Shown: piece after piece, positions 1 through 5,245 of the stretch
Layout of the letters: every line of letters begins with the position of its first letter
Position numbering within the stretch: position 1 is the stretch's first letter
Assembly (NCBI GenBank): GCA_903925445.1
Contig: CAIYFE010000229.1
Location: 1 to 7,696 of the forward strand
Length of the DNA stretch: 7,696 nt
Origin: an uncultured Burkholderiales bacterium
GTDB taxonomy: Bacteria > Pseudomonadota > Gammaproteobacteria > Burkholderiales > Burkholderiaceae_C
Reading direction: 5' to 3'
Made by a program: the position numbers and the translations under genes
The notes under the pieces: generated by a model
The model's input: only the letters and a program-made list of their open reading frames with translations
Told to the model about the DNA's origin: nothing
Database searches by the model: none

Positions 1-637
1 CCCCGGTGCAGAAGAAGCTTTTGACACCATGCGTTACAGCCGTCCTGAAATTGAACCCATTGCCCATGTTGCCTTTCAAGCAGCCCGCAAACGCAAAGCT
101 GCAGGCACAGAAGGCCGTGTCACCAGCGTAGACAAAGCCAATGTGCTGGAAACCTTTCAAATGTGGAAAGACGTGGTGAGCGAAGTGGGTCAGCAATATC
201 CTGACATCGCGCTGGATCACATGTACGTGGACAACGCAGCCATGCAATTGGTCAAAGAGCCTAAACGCTTTGACGTGGTGGTGACTGGCAACATGTTTGG
301 CGACATTTTGAGTGACGAAGCCTCGATGTTGACCGGCTCCATTGGCATGTTGCCCTCCGCCTCGCTGAACAGCAAAAATCAAGGCCTGTACGAACCCAGC
401 CACGGCAGCGCGCCTGACATCGCGGGCAAAGGCATCGCCAACCCACTGGCCACCATTTTGAGTGCCGCCATGATGCTGCGCTTCTCGCTCAACCAAGCAC
501 AAGCAGCGGACCGCATCGAGGTTGCGGTTAAACAAGTTCTGGCACAGGGCCTGCGTACCGCCGATATTTACAGCCCTGGCACCACCCAAGTCAGCACCCG
601 CGAGATGGGTGATGCAGTGGTGAAAGCCTTGAAGTAA
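1..637 (+). CDS. leuB: 3-isopropylmalate dehydrogenase, 3' part
   Basis: LeuB oxidises and decarboxylates 3-isopropylmalate to 2-oxoisocaproate with NAD in the third committed step of leucine synthesis, in the cytoplasm. The gene enters from the left edge. Its first complete codon is at base 2 and reads PGAEEAFDTMRYSRPEIEP, so the methionine at 29 is internal and not the start. Seen in the sequence: the YSRPEIE segment, the catalytic-lysine region TSVDKANVL (near base 130), the DNAAMQLV substrate/dimer motif (about 230-253), the metal-binding GDILSDEAS segment (about 300-326), GSIGMLPSASL, and the NAD-binding GSAPDIAGKGIANP near the C terminus. The C terminus ends normally at TAA 635-637 with no sign of decay. 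In related bacteria leuB follows leuC and leuD, which would lie to the left. A strong hairpin terminator follows 16 bases after the stop, so leuB is probably the last gene of its transcript. Identity is firm; the missing N-terminal part cannot be judged. Confidence 0.97.
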   Translation, partial: PGAEEAFDTMRYSRPEIEPIAHVAFQAARKRKAAGTEGRVTSVDKANVLETFQMWKDVVSEVGQQYPDIALDHMYVDNAAMQLVKEPKRFDVVVTGNMFGDILSDEASMLTGSIGMLPSASLNSKNQGLYEPSHGSAPDIAGKGIANPLATILSAAMMLRFSLNQAQAADRIEVAVKQVLAQGLRTADIYSPGTTQVSTREMGDAVVKALK

Positions 638-653
638 TCTGTTTTCACTCTTG

Positions 654-681
654 AAAAAGCGGCCTCATCAGGCCGCTTTTT
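654..681. terminator. Bidirectional intrinsic terminator between leuB and the opposing gene pair
   Basis: A perfect 11-base inverted repeat, AAAAAGCGGCC at 654-664 and GGCCGCTTTTT at 671-681, surrounds a 6-base loop. The stem is GC-rich at the loop end, with an A-tract on one side and a T-tract on the other, so it can terminate transcription in either direction. It lies 16 bases after the leuB stop. On the minus strand the stop codon of the small membrane protein (682 to 680) already runs into it. It fits a shared terminator for convergent genes. Confidence 0.92.
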
Positions 682-829
682 ATTGGCTTGAGGGCAAATC
701 GCATAGATTTTTTTTGTAGTCAAAACTTCCCCCCGCATCCAAACACCGATCCACGGCAAGGTACTGCGCCACATCAGGCCAACTCCAAACAAGCAAGAGC
801 AAGACCACCCAAAGCAAAAAGTATTTCAT
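680..829 (-). CDS. Small membrane-anchored protein with two cysteines, unknown function
   Basis: This frame encodes 49 residues. It starts with MKYFLLWVVLLLLVWSW, a strongly hydrophobic N-terminal segment (about residues 3-17) that would act as a membrane anchor or uncleaved signal. A short soluble tail contains DRCLDAGGSFDYKKNLCD, with two cysteines about 15 residues apart around a Gly-Gly-Ser-Phe turn. If the tail faces the periplasm the cysteines could form a disulfide (inference). I chose the ATG at 829 because it begins just before the hydrophobic segment. A longer open frame reaching back to 943 would run through the end of the acetyltransferase gene in another frame and lacks support. 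The start lies 7 bases after the acetyltransferase stop, with only a weak GAG-type ribosome site in that gene's end, so the pair is likely one translationally coupled transcript. The tail resembles short uncharacterised proteobacterial proteins I cannot name, and no function can be assigned. Confidence 0.68.
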   Translation of the reverse strand: MKYFLLWVVLLLLVWSWPDVAQYLAVDRCLDAGGSFDYKKNLCDLPSSQ

Positions 830-836
830 TCTTAAC

Positions 837-1298
837 TCAAACAACAAAGTGATAATAGAAAAACTGCTCATCCCGTTTCCAACCCAAAGACTCATAAGTG
901 GCTTGAGCTGCGGCATTGCTGATTGACGTTGACAGTGACACACGGACTGCGCCTAGTGTTCGGGCGTAATGGGTGGCTGCTTGTATCAACTGACGAGCCA
1001 CGCCTTTTTTGCGAGCATTTTCAGCAACAAACAAATCATTCAAGACAAATACCCGCGCCAGTGACACCGAAGAAAAACTTGGGTAAAGCTGCGTAAAACC
1101 TAACGCTTGACCTGATTCAATTGCCAAGAAAATGACCGATTCGCCATGGTTGAATCGCTCACGCAAAAATTCGCGGGCGGCCAACAGCTCACTGTTGCGA
1201 CCGTAAAACTGCCGATAGGCATCGAACAGCGGTGCAATGGCGTCTAAATCAGCAAGTGCGGCTTGATGAACTTGGATATTGGGGCTAAGTTGGTGCAT
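837..1298 (-). CDS. GNAT-family N-acetyltransferase
   Basis: This 153-residue protein has the full length and layout of a single-domain GNAT enzyme, which transfers an acetyl group from acetyl-CoA to an amine. Seen: an N-terminal helix region (DLDAIAPLFDAYRQFYG, about residues 17-33), a central strand with ESGQALGFTQLYPSF (61-75), the acetyl-CoA pyrophosphate loop as R-K-K-G-V-A (96-101) after the strand VLNDLFV (85-91), and the C-terminal N-x-A-A-Q-A-T-Y-E-S-L-G-W segment (128-140) typical of motif B, with its tyrosine. The substrate cannot be read from sequence; small molecules, antibiotics or protein N termini are all possible. The ATG at 1298 is the only methionine near the start and is preceded by GAGGAG (1315 to 1310) with an 11-base gap, which is rather long. 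The gene opposes leuB and diverges from asd. Two inverted repeats lie just upstream, so it may be separately regulated. Confidence 0.9.
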   Translation of the reverse strand: MHQLSPNIQVHQAALADLDAIAPLFDAYRQFYGRNSELLAAREFLRERFNHGESVIFLAIESGQALGFTQLYPSFSSVSLARVFVLNDLFVAENARKKGVARQLIQAATHYARTLGAVRVSLSTSISNAAAQATYESLGWKRDEQFFYYHFVV

Positions 1299-1305
1299 AT
1301 TTCAC

Positions 1306-1339
1306 ATTACTCCTCGAAGTAATATTTTTACATTACTTC
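1306..1339 (-). promoter_or_regulatory. Overlapping inverted repeats and ribosome site upstream of the acetyltransferase gene
   Basis: GAAGTAAT (1316-1323) and ATTACTTC (1332-1339) form a perfect 8-base inverted repeat with an 8-base spacer. The inner arm can pair instead with ATTACT at 1306-1311, giving a 6-base stem with a 6-base loop that covers part of the Shine-Dalgarno sequence GAGGAG (1315 to 1310). The 8-base repeat could be the operator of a dimeric repressor. If transcribed, the three arms could form two competing RNA hairpins, one masking the ribosome site. The sequence shows the symmetry only. I could not identify a convincing -35/-10 pair for this gene. Confidence 0.45.
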
Positions 1340-1341
1340 AA

Positions 1342-1360
1342 CATTCATCGAGCGTGAATG
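1342..1360. repeat. Second inverted repeat in the divergent gap
   Basis: CATTCA (1342-1347) and TGAATG (1355-1360) are perfect 6-base arms around a 7-base spacer, three bases beyond the repeat at 1316-1339. Placed between two divergent genes, it could be a protein binding site. It is short enough to be chance. The rest of the gap from 1361 to about 1420 shows nothing I can assign. Confidence 0.3.
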
Positions 1361-1423
1361 CCCACATTTGACCTTTTAGAACCGAAAGTTTTGGCCTGTA
1401 AGCCACCTCCAAGCCCCTTCCAT

Positions 1424-1429
1424 TACAAT
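1424..1429 (+). promoter_or_regulatory. Candidate -10 box for the asd leader
   Basis: TACAAT matches the sigma-70 -10 consensus TATAAT at five of six positions. No good -35 hexamer is seen 16-18 bases upstream. If used, transcription would begin around 1436-1438, at or next to the ATG of the leader frame (1438), so that frame would be read from a leaderless or nearly leaderless message. The asd transcript would then carry a 5' leader of about 190 bases. Confidence 0.35.
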
Positions 1430-1437
1430 TGCGCCCT

Positions 1438-1539
1438 ATGTATCACGGCAACGCCATCCAAACAAAACTTGTATCGCCTTTTGCGACAAGTGTGGCTGCG
1501 CGCGCGATCTCCATCAAAACCACGACGATTAAGGGCTAA
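1438..1539 (+). CDS. Putative leader peptide of asd, rich in Thr, Ile and Lys codons
   Basis: This is a 33-codon frame from ATG 1438 to TAA 1537-1539. Its last ten residues are I-S-I-K-T-T-T-I-K-G: three Ile, three consecutive Thr (codons at 1519-1527) and two Lys. All three amino acids lie downstream of Asd in the aspartate pathway (Ile through Thr). The tail resembles the thrL leader of enterobacteria, which carries runs of Thr and Ile codons and controls the threonine operon by attenuation. The Thr-Ile codons overlap the first arm (1521-1528) of competing RNA stems, which is where a stalled ribosome would act. Against it, there is no Shine-Dalgarno sequence before 1438, so initiation would have to be leaderless, or begin at the in-frame GTG 1492 to give a 15-residue peptide. 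A hairpin at 1468-1490 (CTTGT and CGC pairing with GCG and ACAAG) lies inside the frame. I know of no described asd leader peptide in this group, so the call is a sequence-based prediction. Confidence 0.55.
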   Translation: MYHGNAIQTKLVSPFATSVAARAISIKTTTIKG

Positions 1540-1622
1540 CCAGCTCGGTTCGTCGTGCGCCCTTCCGGCCGACGAGCCGGGCAAACAGTCTGACGTGGCA
1601 CTGTTTTATCTTTGAAAGGGCG
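1521..1622 (+). promoter_or_regulatory. Candidate attenuator: competing RNA stems that can mask the asd ribosome site
   Basis: Stem 1:2 is CACGACGA (1521-1528) with TCGTCGTG (1550-1557), 8 perfect pairs. Stem 2:3 is 1543-1554 with 1571-1582, 12 pairs including two G-U. The two share 1550-1554 and exclude each other. CGCCCTT (1558-1564), directly after stem 1:2, is perfectly complementary to AAGGGCG (1616-1622), which contains the core of the asd Shine-Dalgarno. That masking helix would enclose two local hairpins, CCGGC/GCCGG (1565-1580) and AAACAGT/ACTGTTT (1583-1606). In stem 2:3 the anti-Shine-Dalgarno lies in the 16-base loop. Inferred logic: a ribosome stalled on the Thr/Ile/Lys codons covers arm 1 and lets 2:3 form, freeing asd. 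A ribosome at the leader stop covers arm 2, so the masking fold forms. The hairpin at 1583-1606 followed by TTTTATCTTT could alternatively be a weak transcription terminator. Confidence 0.5.
1614..1620 (+). promoter_or_regulatory. asd ribosome binding site
   Basis: GAAAGGG lies 7 bases before the asd ATG at 1628 and is the only purine-rich site there, so it fixes the start. It is complementary to 1558-1564 upstream, which could hide it. The hexamer AAGGGC within it also occurs at the end of the leader frame (1531-1536), so both copies could compete for the same complement. Confidence 0.7.
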
Positions 1623-1627
1623 TTGAA

Positions 1628-2758
1628 ATGAGCAAGTTAGTAGGTTTGGTCGGCTGGCGCGGCATGGTCGGTTCTGTCTTGATGGATCGCATGATTCAAG
1701 AAAAAGACTTCGATCTGATCGAGCCCGTGTTCTTTTCGACCTCCAATACCGGCGGCAAAGCGCCCGCCATGGCGAAGAACGAAACCACGTTGCAAGACGC
1801 CAACAACATCGATGCGCTCAAAAAATGCGACATCATCATCACCTGCCAAGGCGGCGACTACACCAAAGAAGTCTTCCCCAAACTGCGCGCAGCGGGCTGG
1901 AACGGTCACTGGATTGACGCGGCTTCATCGCTGCGCATGGCCGATGACGCGGTCATCATCCTGGACCCCGTCAACCGCCACGTGATCGACAGCGCCTTGA
2001 GCAAAGGCGGCAAAAACTGGATTGGCGGCAATTGCACCGTCAGCTTGATGTTGATGGGCTTGGGCGGCTTGTTCCAACACAACCTGATCGAATGGGTCAG
2101 CGCCATGACTTACCAAGCGGCTTCGGGCGCCGGCGCACAAAACATGCGCGAATTGCTCAGCCAAATGGGCGCGTTGCACGATGCGGTCAAAGCCGAATTG
2201 GCCGATCCAGCGTCGGCCATTTTGGACATCGACCGCAAAGTTGCCGCCACCATGCGCGACGCTGCATTCCCCACCAAAAACTTCCGCAACACAGCCTTGG
2301 CCGGCAGCTTGATCCCTTGGATCGACGTGCCCGTGGAGCATGGCCAAAGCAAAGAAGAATGGAAAGGCGGCGCAGAATGCAACAAAATTTTGGGCAACCC
2401 CGCTTTTCGCAGCGCAGGCAGCATTCCTATTGACGGTTTGTGCGTGCGCATTGGCGCCATGCGCTGCCATTCGCAAGGCCTGACCATCAAGCTGAAGAAA
2501 GATGTGCCTTTGGACGAGATCGAAGGCATCATCGCCAACGCCAATGACTGGGTGAAGGTGGTGCCTAACCAACGTGAAATCACCGAACGTGATTTGACAC
2601 CTGCTGCCGTGACCGGAACTTTGACAGTTCCCGTGGGGCGTTTGCACAAATTGGCGATGGGCAACGACTATTTGGGCGCTTTCACCGTGGGCGACCAATT
2701 GCTGTGGGGCGCGGCTGAGCCGTTGCGCCGCATGTTGCGTATCTTGTTAGAAAACTGA
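1628..2758 (+). CDS. asd: Aspartate-semialdehyde dehydrogenase
   Basis: Asd reduces aspartyl phosphate to L-aspartate 4-semialdehyde with NADPH, the branch-point step for lysine/diaminopimelate, threonine, methionine and isoleucine, in the cytoplasm. The 376-residue product is full length for the gamma/beta-proteobacterial type and closely follows the E. coli enzyme. Seen: the nucleotide loop GWRGMVGSVLM (residues 9-19), FFSTSN (35-40), TCQGGDYT (72-79), WIDAASSLRM (95-104), the catalytic cysteine C136 in GGNCTVSLMLM, YQAASGAGA (162-170), the substrate arginine R274 in GLCVRIGAMRCHSQ, the catalytic histidine H281, and the ending GDQLLWGAAEPLRRML. All key residues are present. The ATG at 1628 has a GAAAGGG site 7 bases upstream. 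The gene is preceded by a long leader with a Thr/Ile/Lys-rich small frame and competing stems, suggesting control by pathway end products. It is followed after 23 bases by fimV, a neighbourhood conserved in many beta- and gammaproteobacteria. Confidence 0.98.
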   Translation: MSKLVGLVGWRGMVGSVLMDRMIQEKDFDLIEPVFFSTSNTGGKAPAMAKNETTLQDANNIDALKKCDIIITCQGGDYTKEVFPKLRAAGWNGHWIDAASSLRMADDAVIILDPVNRHVIDSALSKGGKNWIGGNCTVSLMLMGLGGLFQHNLIEWVSAMTYQAASGAGAQNMRELLSQMGALHDAVKAELADPASAILDIDRKVAATMRDAAFPTKNFRNTALAGSLIPWIDVPVEHGQSKEEWKGGAECNKILGNPAFRSAGSIPIDGLCVRIGAMRCHSQGLTIKLKKDVPLDEIEGIIANANDWVKVVPNQREITERDLTPAAVTGTLTVPVGRLHKLAMGNDYLGAFTVGDQLLWGAAEPLRRMLRILLEN

Positions 2759-2774
2759 TAAAAGCCGTTAATAT
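2744..2774 (+). promoter_or_regulatory. Weak candidate promoter for fimV
   Basis: TTGTTA (2744-2749) and TAATAT (2769-2774) resemble -35 and -10 boxes, with a 19-base spacer that is longer than ideal. A start 7-8 bases after the -10 box would fall at or beside the fimV ATG (2782), giving a leaderless message. This would account for the absence of a Shine-Dalgarno sequence before fimV. The site overlaps the end of asd, and read-through from asd is the simpler explanation. Confidence 0.22.
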
Positions 2775-2781
2775 CTGGGTT

Positions 2782-4443
2782 ATGACCAGATTTCAACGGC
2801 TATTTCAACATTCCGCGCTATACACGGCCCTGTCACTGTCGGCGCTCGGCAGTGCGCAGGCGCTCACTTTGAGTAGCCCTCACATTCAATCCAAACAAGG
2901 CGAAGCGCTGAGTGTGGAGGTGGATGTTTTAGAGATTTCCGAACAAGAGCAAACCGATTTCAGAGCCAGCATGGCCAGCCCTGAAATCTACAAAGCAGCA
3001 GGCATTCAAATGCCTGCCAGCGGGTCAACGGCGCTCGAAATTCAAGTGCGTTTGTTGCGGCGAGACAACGGTAAGCCATTTTTAAAAATCACCAGTCAAC
3101 AGCCGGTGAATGGCAATTTTGTGGACATCATGCTCGATTTGCGTTGGGCAACGGGTCGTTCATTGCGCGATTTGAATTTATCGTTGGATGAGGCACGCCC
3201 CGCCTCCGCAAAATCAACCGCCAAAGCAACGGCGCCAGTCACGGCCTCCAAACCGGCTGCGGAACCTGCGAGCGCCGAAAAACGCAAATCCAGCAACAGC
3301 GAGGCGCAACAGCTCACGGTTGAAAAAGGCGACACAGCCAGCGCCATTGCGGCTCGCAGCGTTGCTGAAGGCATTTCGTTGGATCAAATGCTGATCGCCA
3401 TGCTGCGCAGCAATCCCGATGCGTTTGTCGATAACAACGTCAACCGTCTCAAGGCGGGTGCGGTGTTGAACTTGCCTACTCAAGAGCAGGCCGCTTCCAT
3501 CAAACGCAGCGAAGCGCATGCCGAAATCGTGGCTCAGACCGCCAACTTCTTGGCTTATAGGGCGGAATTGGCGGCGCGCGCGCCAGGCGGTGTGATCCCC
3601 AAAGCCTCCAGAGATGCGGCCGGCAAGCTCGAAGCGCAAGTTCAAAGCAAAAAAGACAAAGCCAACCAAGACACCCTCAAGCTGACCAAGCCCAACGAAA
3701 AGGCTGAGGCTGAAAACAAAGTCGCCCAACAACTGGAGGCGCAAGAAGTGGCCAGCCGCGCCGCTGAAATCAGCCGCAACATTGCGGAGTTGGGAAAAAT
3801 TGCCGCCGCCACAGCCAGCGACACCAGCGCCAGCGCGCAAACTGGCATCGAAGCGCCTGCCGTCGCCTCAGCCAGCCAAGACGAAGATTCCGATCTCGTG
3901 GCGCAGCTCACGCAAAACCCGATGACCGTCGCGGGAGCCGGTGGACTGATCGCTGTCTTGGCTTTGATTGGCTTGTGGATTCGCAGAAATCGTCAAAGCA
4001 ACGACGACGATATTCAAGGCCTGCCGCCCCTGAATGTGAAATTTGATTTGCGTTTGCATCCTGAAGGTGCCACGCACTTGCCCGACCTCAATGCCTACGG
4101 CACGCCGGTTGACGAATCTGAACACCCCACAGAATTCGCATCCGAAGAACACTCGGATGAACAACACACCGACGCGCAGTTTGACGACGAAGACTACGCC
4201 CACGAGCCCCAAGCTCAGCATCAAGAAGCGCCAGCAGTTGCCATGCCCGATATTTCTCTGGACTTGGAAGACGAAGCGCCGGTTCCATTGAACAACCCGT
4301 TCAAAGTCCGCATGGATTTGGCCAACGAACTCTGGCAGCTGGGCCAGTTGCACACCAGCCGCGCCTTGATGGAAGAAGTTCTGCACGAAGCCACCGGCGA
4401 AGTCAAAGCCTTGGCGCAGAAATGGCTCGCCGAACGTGGATGA
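2782..4443 (+). CDS. fimV: FimV-family type IV pilus / polar organising protein
   Basis: FimV proteins sit in the inner membrane with a periplasmic part that binds peptidoglycan and a cytoplasmic tail. In Pseudomonas they support type IV pilus assembly, twitching and polar signalling. The 553 residues show, in order: a signal peptide (1-27, ending S-A-Q-A); an N-terminal FimV domain ending in RWATGRSLRDLNLSLD (121-136); an Ala/Pro/Lys linker; a FimV-core LysM-like domain (about 178-232) with VEKGDTASAIA, MLRSNPDAF and INRL-like NVNRLKAGAVLNLP; an Ala/Glu/Lys/Gln-rich probable coiled coil (about 233-345); a transmembrane helix (about 382-400) followed by RRNR; an acidic cytoplasmic stretch (443-500); and the C-terminal FimV helix MDLANELWQLGQLHTSRALMEEVL (511-534). 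It is much shorter than Pseudomonas FimV, the acidic tail being reduced. The start codon sits in the loop of a 6-base hairpin (2773-2791), and no ribosome site is visible. The gene overlaps truA by 8 bases. Confidence 0.93.
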   Translation: MTRFQRLFQHSALYTALSLSALGSAQALTLSSPHIQSKQGEALSVEVDVLEISEQEQTDFRASMASPEIYKAAGIQMPASGSTALEIQVRLLRRDNGKPFLKITSQQPVNGNFVDIMLDLRWATGRSLRDLNLSLDEARPASAKSTAKATAPVTASKPAAEPASAEKRKSSNSEAQQLTVEKGDTASAIAARSVAEGISLDQMLIAMLRSNPDAFVDNNVNRLKAGAVLNLPTQEQAASIKRSEAHAEIVAQTANFLAYRAELAARAPGGVIPKASRDAAGKLEAQVQSKKDKANQDTLKLTKPNEKAEAENKVAQQLEAQEVASRAAEISRNIAELGKIAAATASDTSASAQTGIEAPAVASASQDEDSDLVAQLTQNPMTVAGAGGLIAVLALIGLWIRRNRQSNDDDIQGLPPLNVKFDLRLHPEGATHLPDLNAYGTPVDESEHPTEFASEEHSDEQHTDAQFDDEDYAHEPQAQHQEAPAVAMPDISLDLEDEAPVPLNNPFKVRMDLANELWQLGQLHTSRALMEEVLHEATGEVKALAQKWLAERG

Positions 4444-5245
4444 ACGCATTCGCGTCGCGATGGGTCTGAGCTACAACGGACAGGCTTACGCAGGCTGGCA
4501 AAGTCAACCCAACGGCAACACGGTTCAAGATCGCTTAGAAGCAGCGCTGGCGCAGTTTTGCGATCAATCTGTCTCAACTTTGTGCGCGGGTCGCACCGAT
4601 GCGGGGGTACATGGTGTCATGCAAGTGGTTCACTTTGACACCGAACTGCGCCGCACGCCTTACTCTTGGACGCGCGGCACCAATTCTTTTTTACCGCCCG
4701 ACATCGCCGTGCAATGGGCGCAAGAAGTGCCCACAGGCTTTCACAGTCGAGGCAGCGCGGTTTGCAGACGCTACGCCTACGTATTGCTGGAATCGGCCAT
4801 TCGACCCAGCCTAGAACAAGGTCGCGTGGGTTGGGTATTTCGACCCTTGGATCAAGCCGCCATGGAGCAAGCTGCCGCCTATTTGCTGGGCGAGCACGAT
4901 TTCACGTCATTTCGCGCCACGGGTTGCCAAGCGCTGAGCCCGGTCAAAAACATCCGCGCCATCCGAATTTCACGCAAAAGCTCACGCCCCGAATCGGCTT
5001 ATTGGCGTTTCGAATTTGAAGCCAATGCCTTTTTGCACCACATGATCCGCAACATCATGGGCTGCTTGATTTGGGTGGGGCAAGGACTCCAACCTGCCCC
5101 TTGGATGGCTGAGGTGTTGGCGGCCAAAGATCGCGACGCAGCGGCGCCTACCTTCAGCCCCGACGGGCTTTACTTCTTGGGGCCGCAGTATGAAGCGCAC
5201 TGGGGGCTACCGCCTTGCGCGCCTGCGTATGATTGGCTGCCATGA
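4436..5245 (+). CDS. truA: tRNA pseudouridine(38-40) synthase
   Basis: TruA converts uridines 38, 39 and 40 in the anticodon arm of many tRNAs to pseudouridine. The 269-residue product is of normal length. Seen: the catalytic aspartate D55 in CAGRTDAGVHG, HFDTE (66-70), RRYAY with the conserved tyrosine Y113 (111-115), EHDFTSFRA (153-161), FLHHMIRNIMG (199-209) and AKDRDAAAPTFSPDGLYF (230-247). The usual YDG near the N terminus is YNG here (13-15). I chose GTG 4436 over ATG 4460 because the first beta strand, R-I-R-V-A-M-G-L-S-Y-N-G, is needed by the fold and would be cut by the later start. An ATG at 4440 is in another frame. The start overlaps the last 8 bases of fimV, so translation is probably coupled. 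The end overlaps trpF in an ATGA. Confidence 0.96.
   Translation: MDERIRVAMGLSYNGQAYAGWQSQPNGNTVQDRLEAALAQFCDQSVSTLCAGRTDAGVHGVMQVVHFDTELRRTPYSWTRGTNSFLPPDIAVQWAQEVPTGFHSRGSAVCRRYAYVLLESAIRPSLEQGRVGWVFRPLDQAAMEQAAAYLLGEHDFTSFRATGCQALSPVKNIRAIRISRKSSRPESAYWRFEFEANAFLHHMIRNIMGCLIWVGQGLQPAPWMAEVLAAKDRDAAAPTFSPDGLYFLGPQYEAHWGLPPCAPAYDWLP

Noticed and set aside
830..943. Extended start (943) for the small membrane protein
   Set aside because: The extra 38 residues would overlap the end of the acetyltransferase gene, and the hydrophobic anchor would no longer be N-terminal.
1358..1615. 85-codon plus-strand frame before asd
   Set aside because: Its composition is low in recognisable protein features, it has no ribosome site, and it runs in a different frame from the leader through bases better explained as RNA structure.
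1436..1627. Known riboswitch class (such as lysine) before asd
   Set aside because: I could not match the conserved core of the lysine riboswitch, and the Thr/Ile/Lys leader frame explains the structure better.
1925..2698. 257-codon minus-strand frame opposite asd
   Set aside because: It is an antisense shadow of asd with no domain and no start signals.
3142..3300. Possible break or frameshift in fimV at the Ala/Pro/Lys-rich linker
   Set aside because: The frame stays open through all FimV domains from signal peptide to C-terminal motif. Low-complexity linkers are normal for this family.
5233..5241. TTG start for trpF three codons upstream
   Set aside because: The ATG at 5242 forms the usual ATGA overlap with truA and gives the normal N terminus before the first strand RIKICGL.
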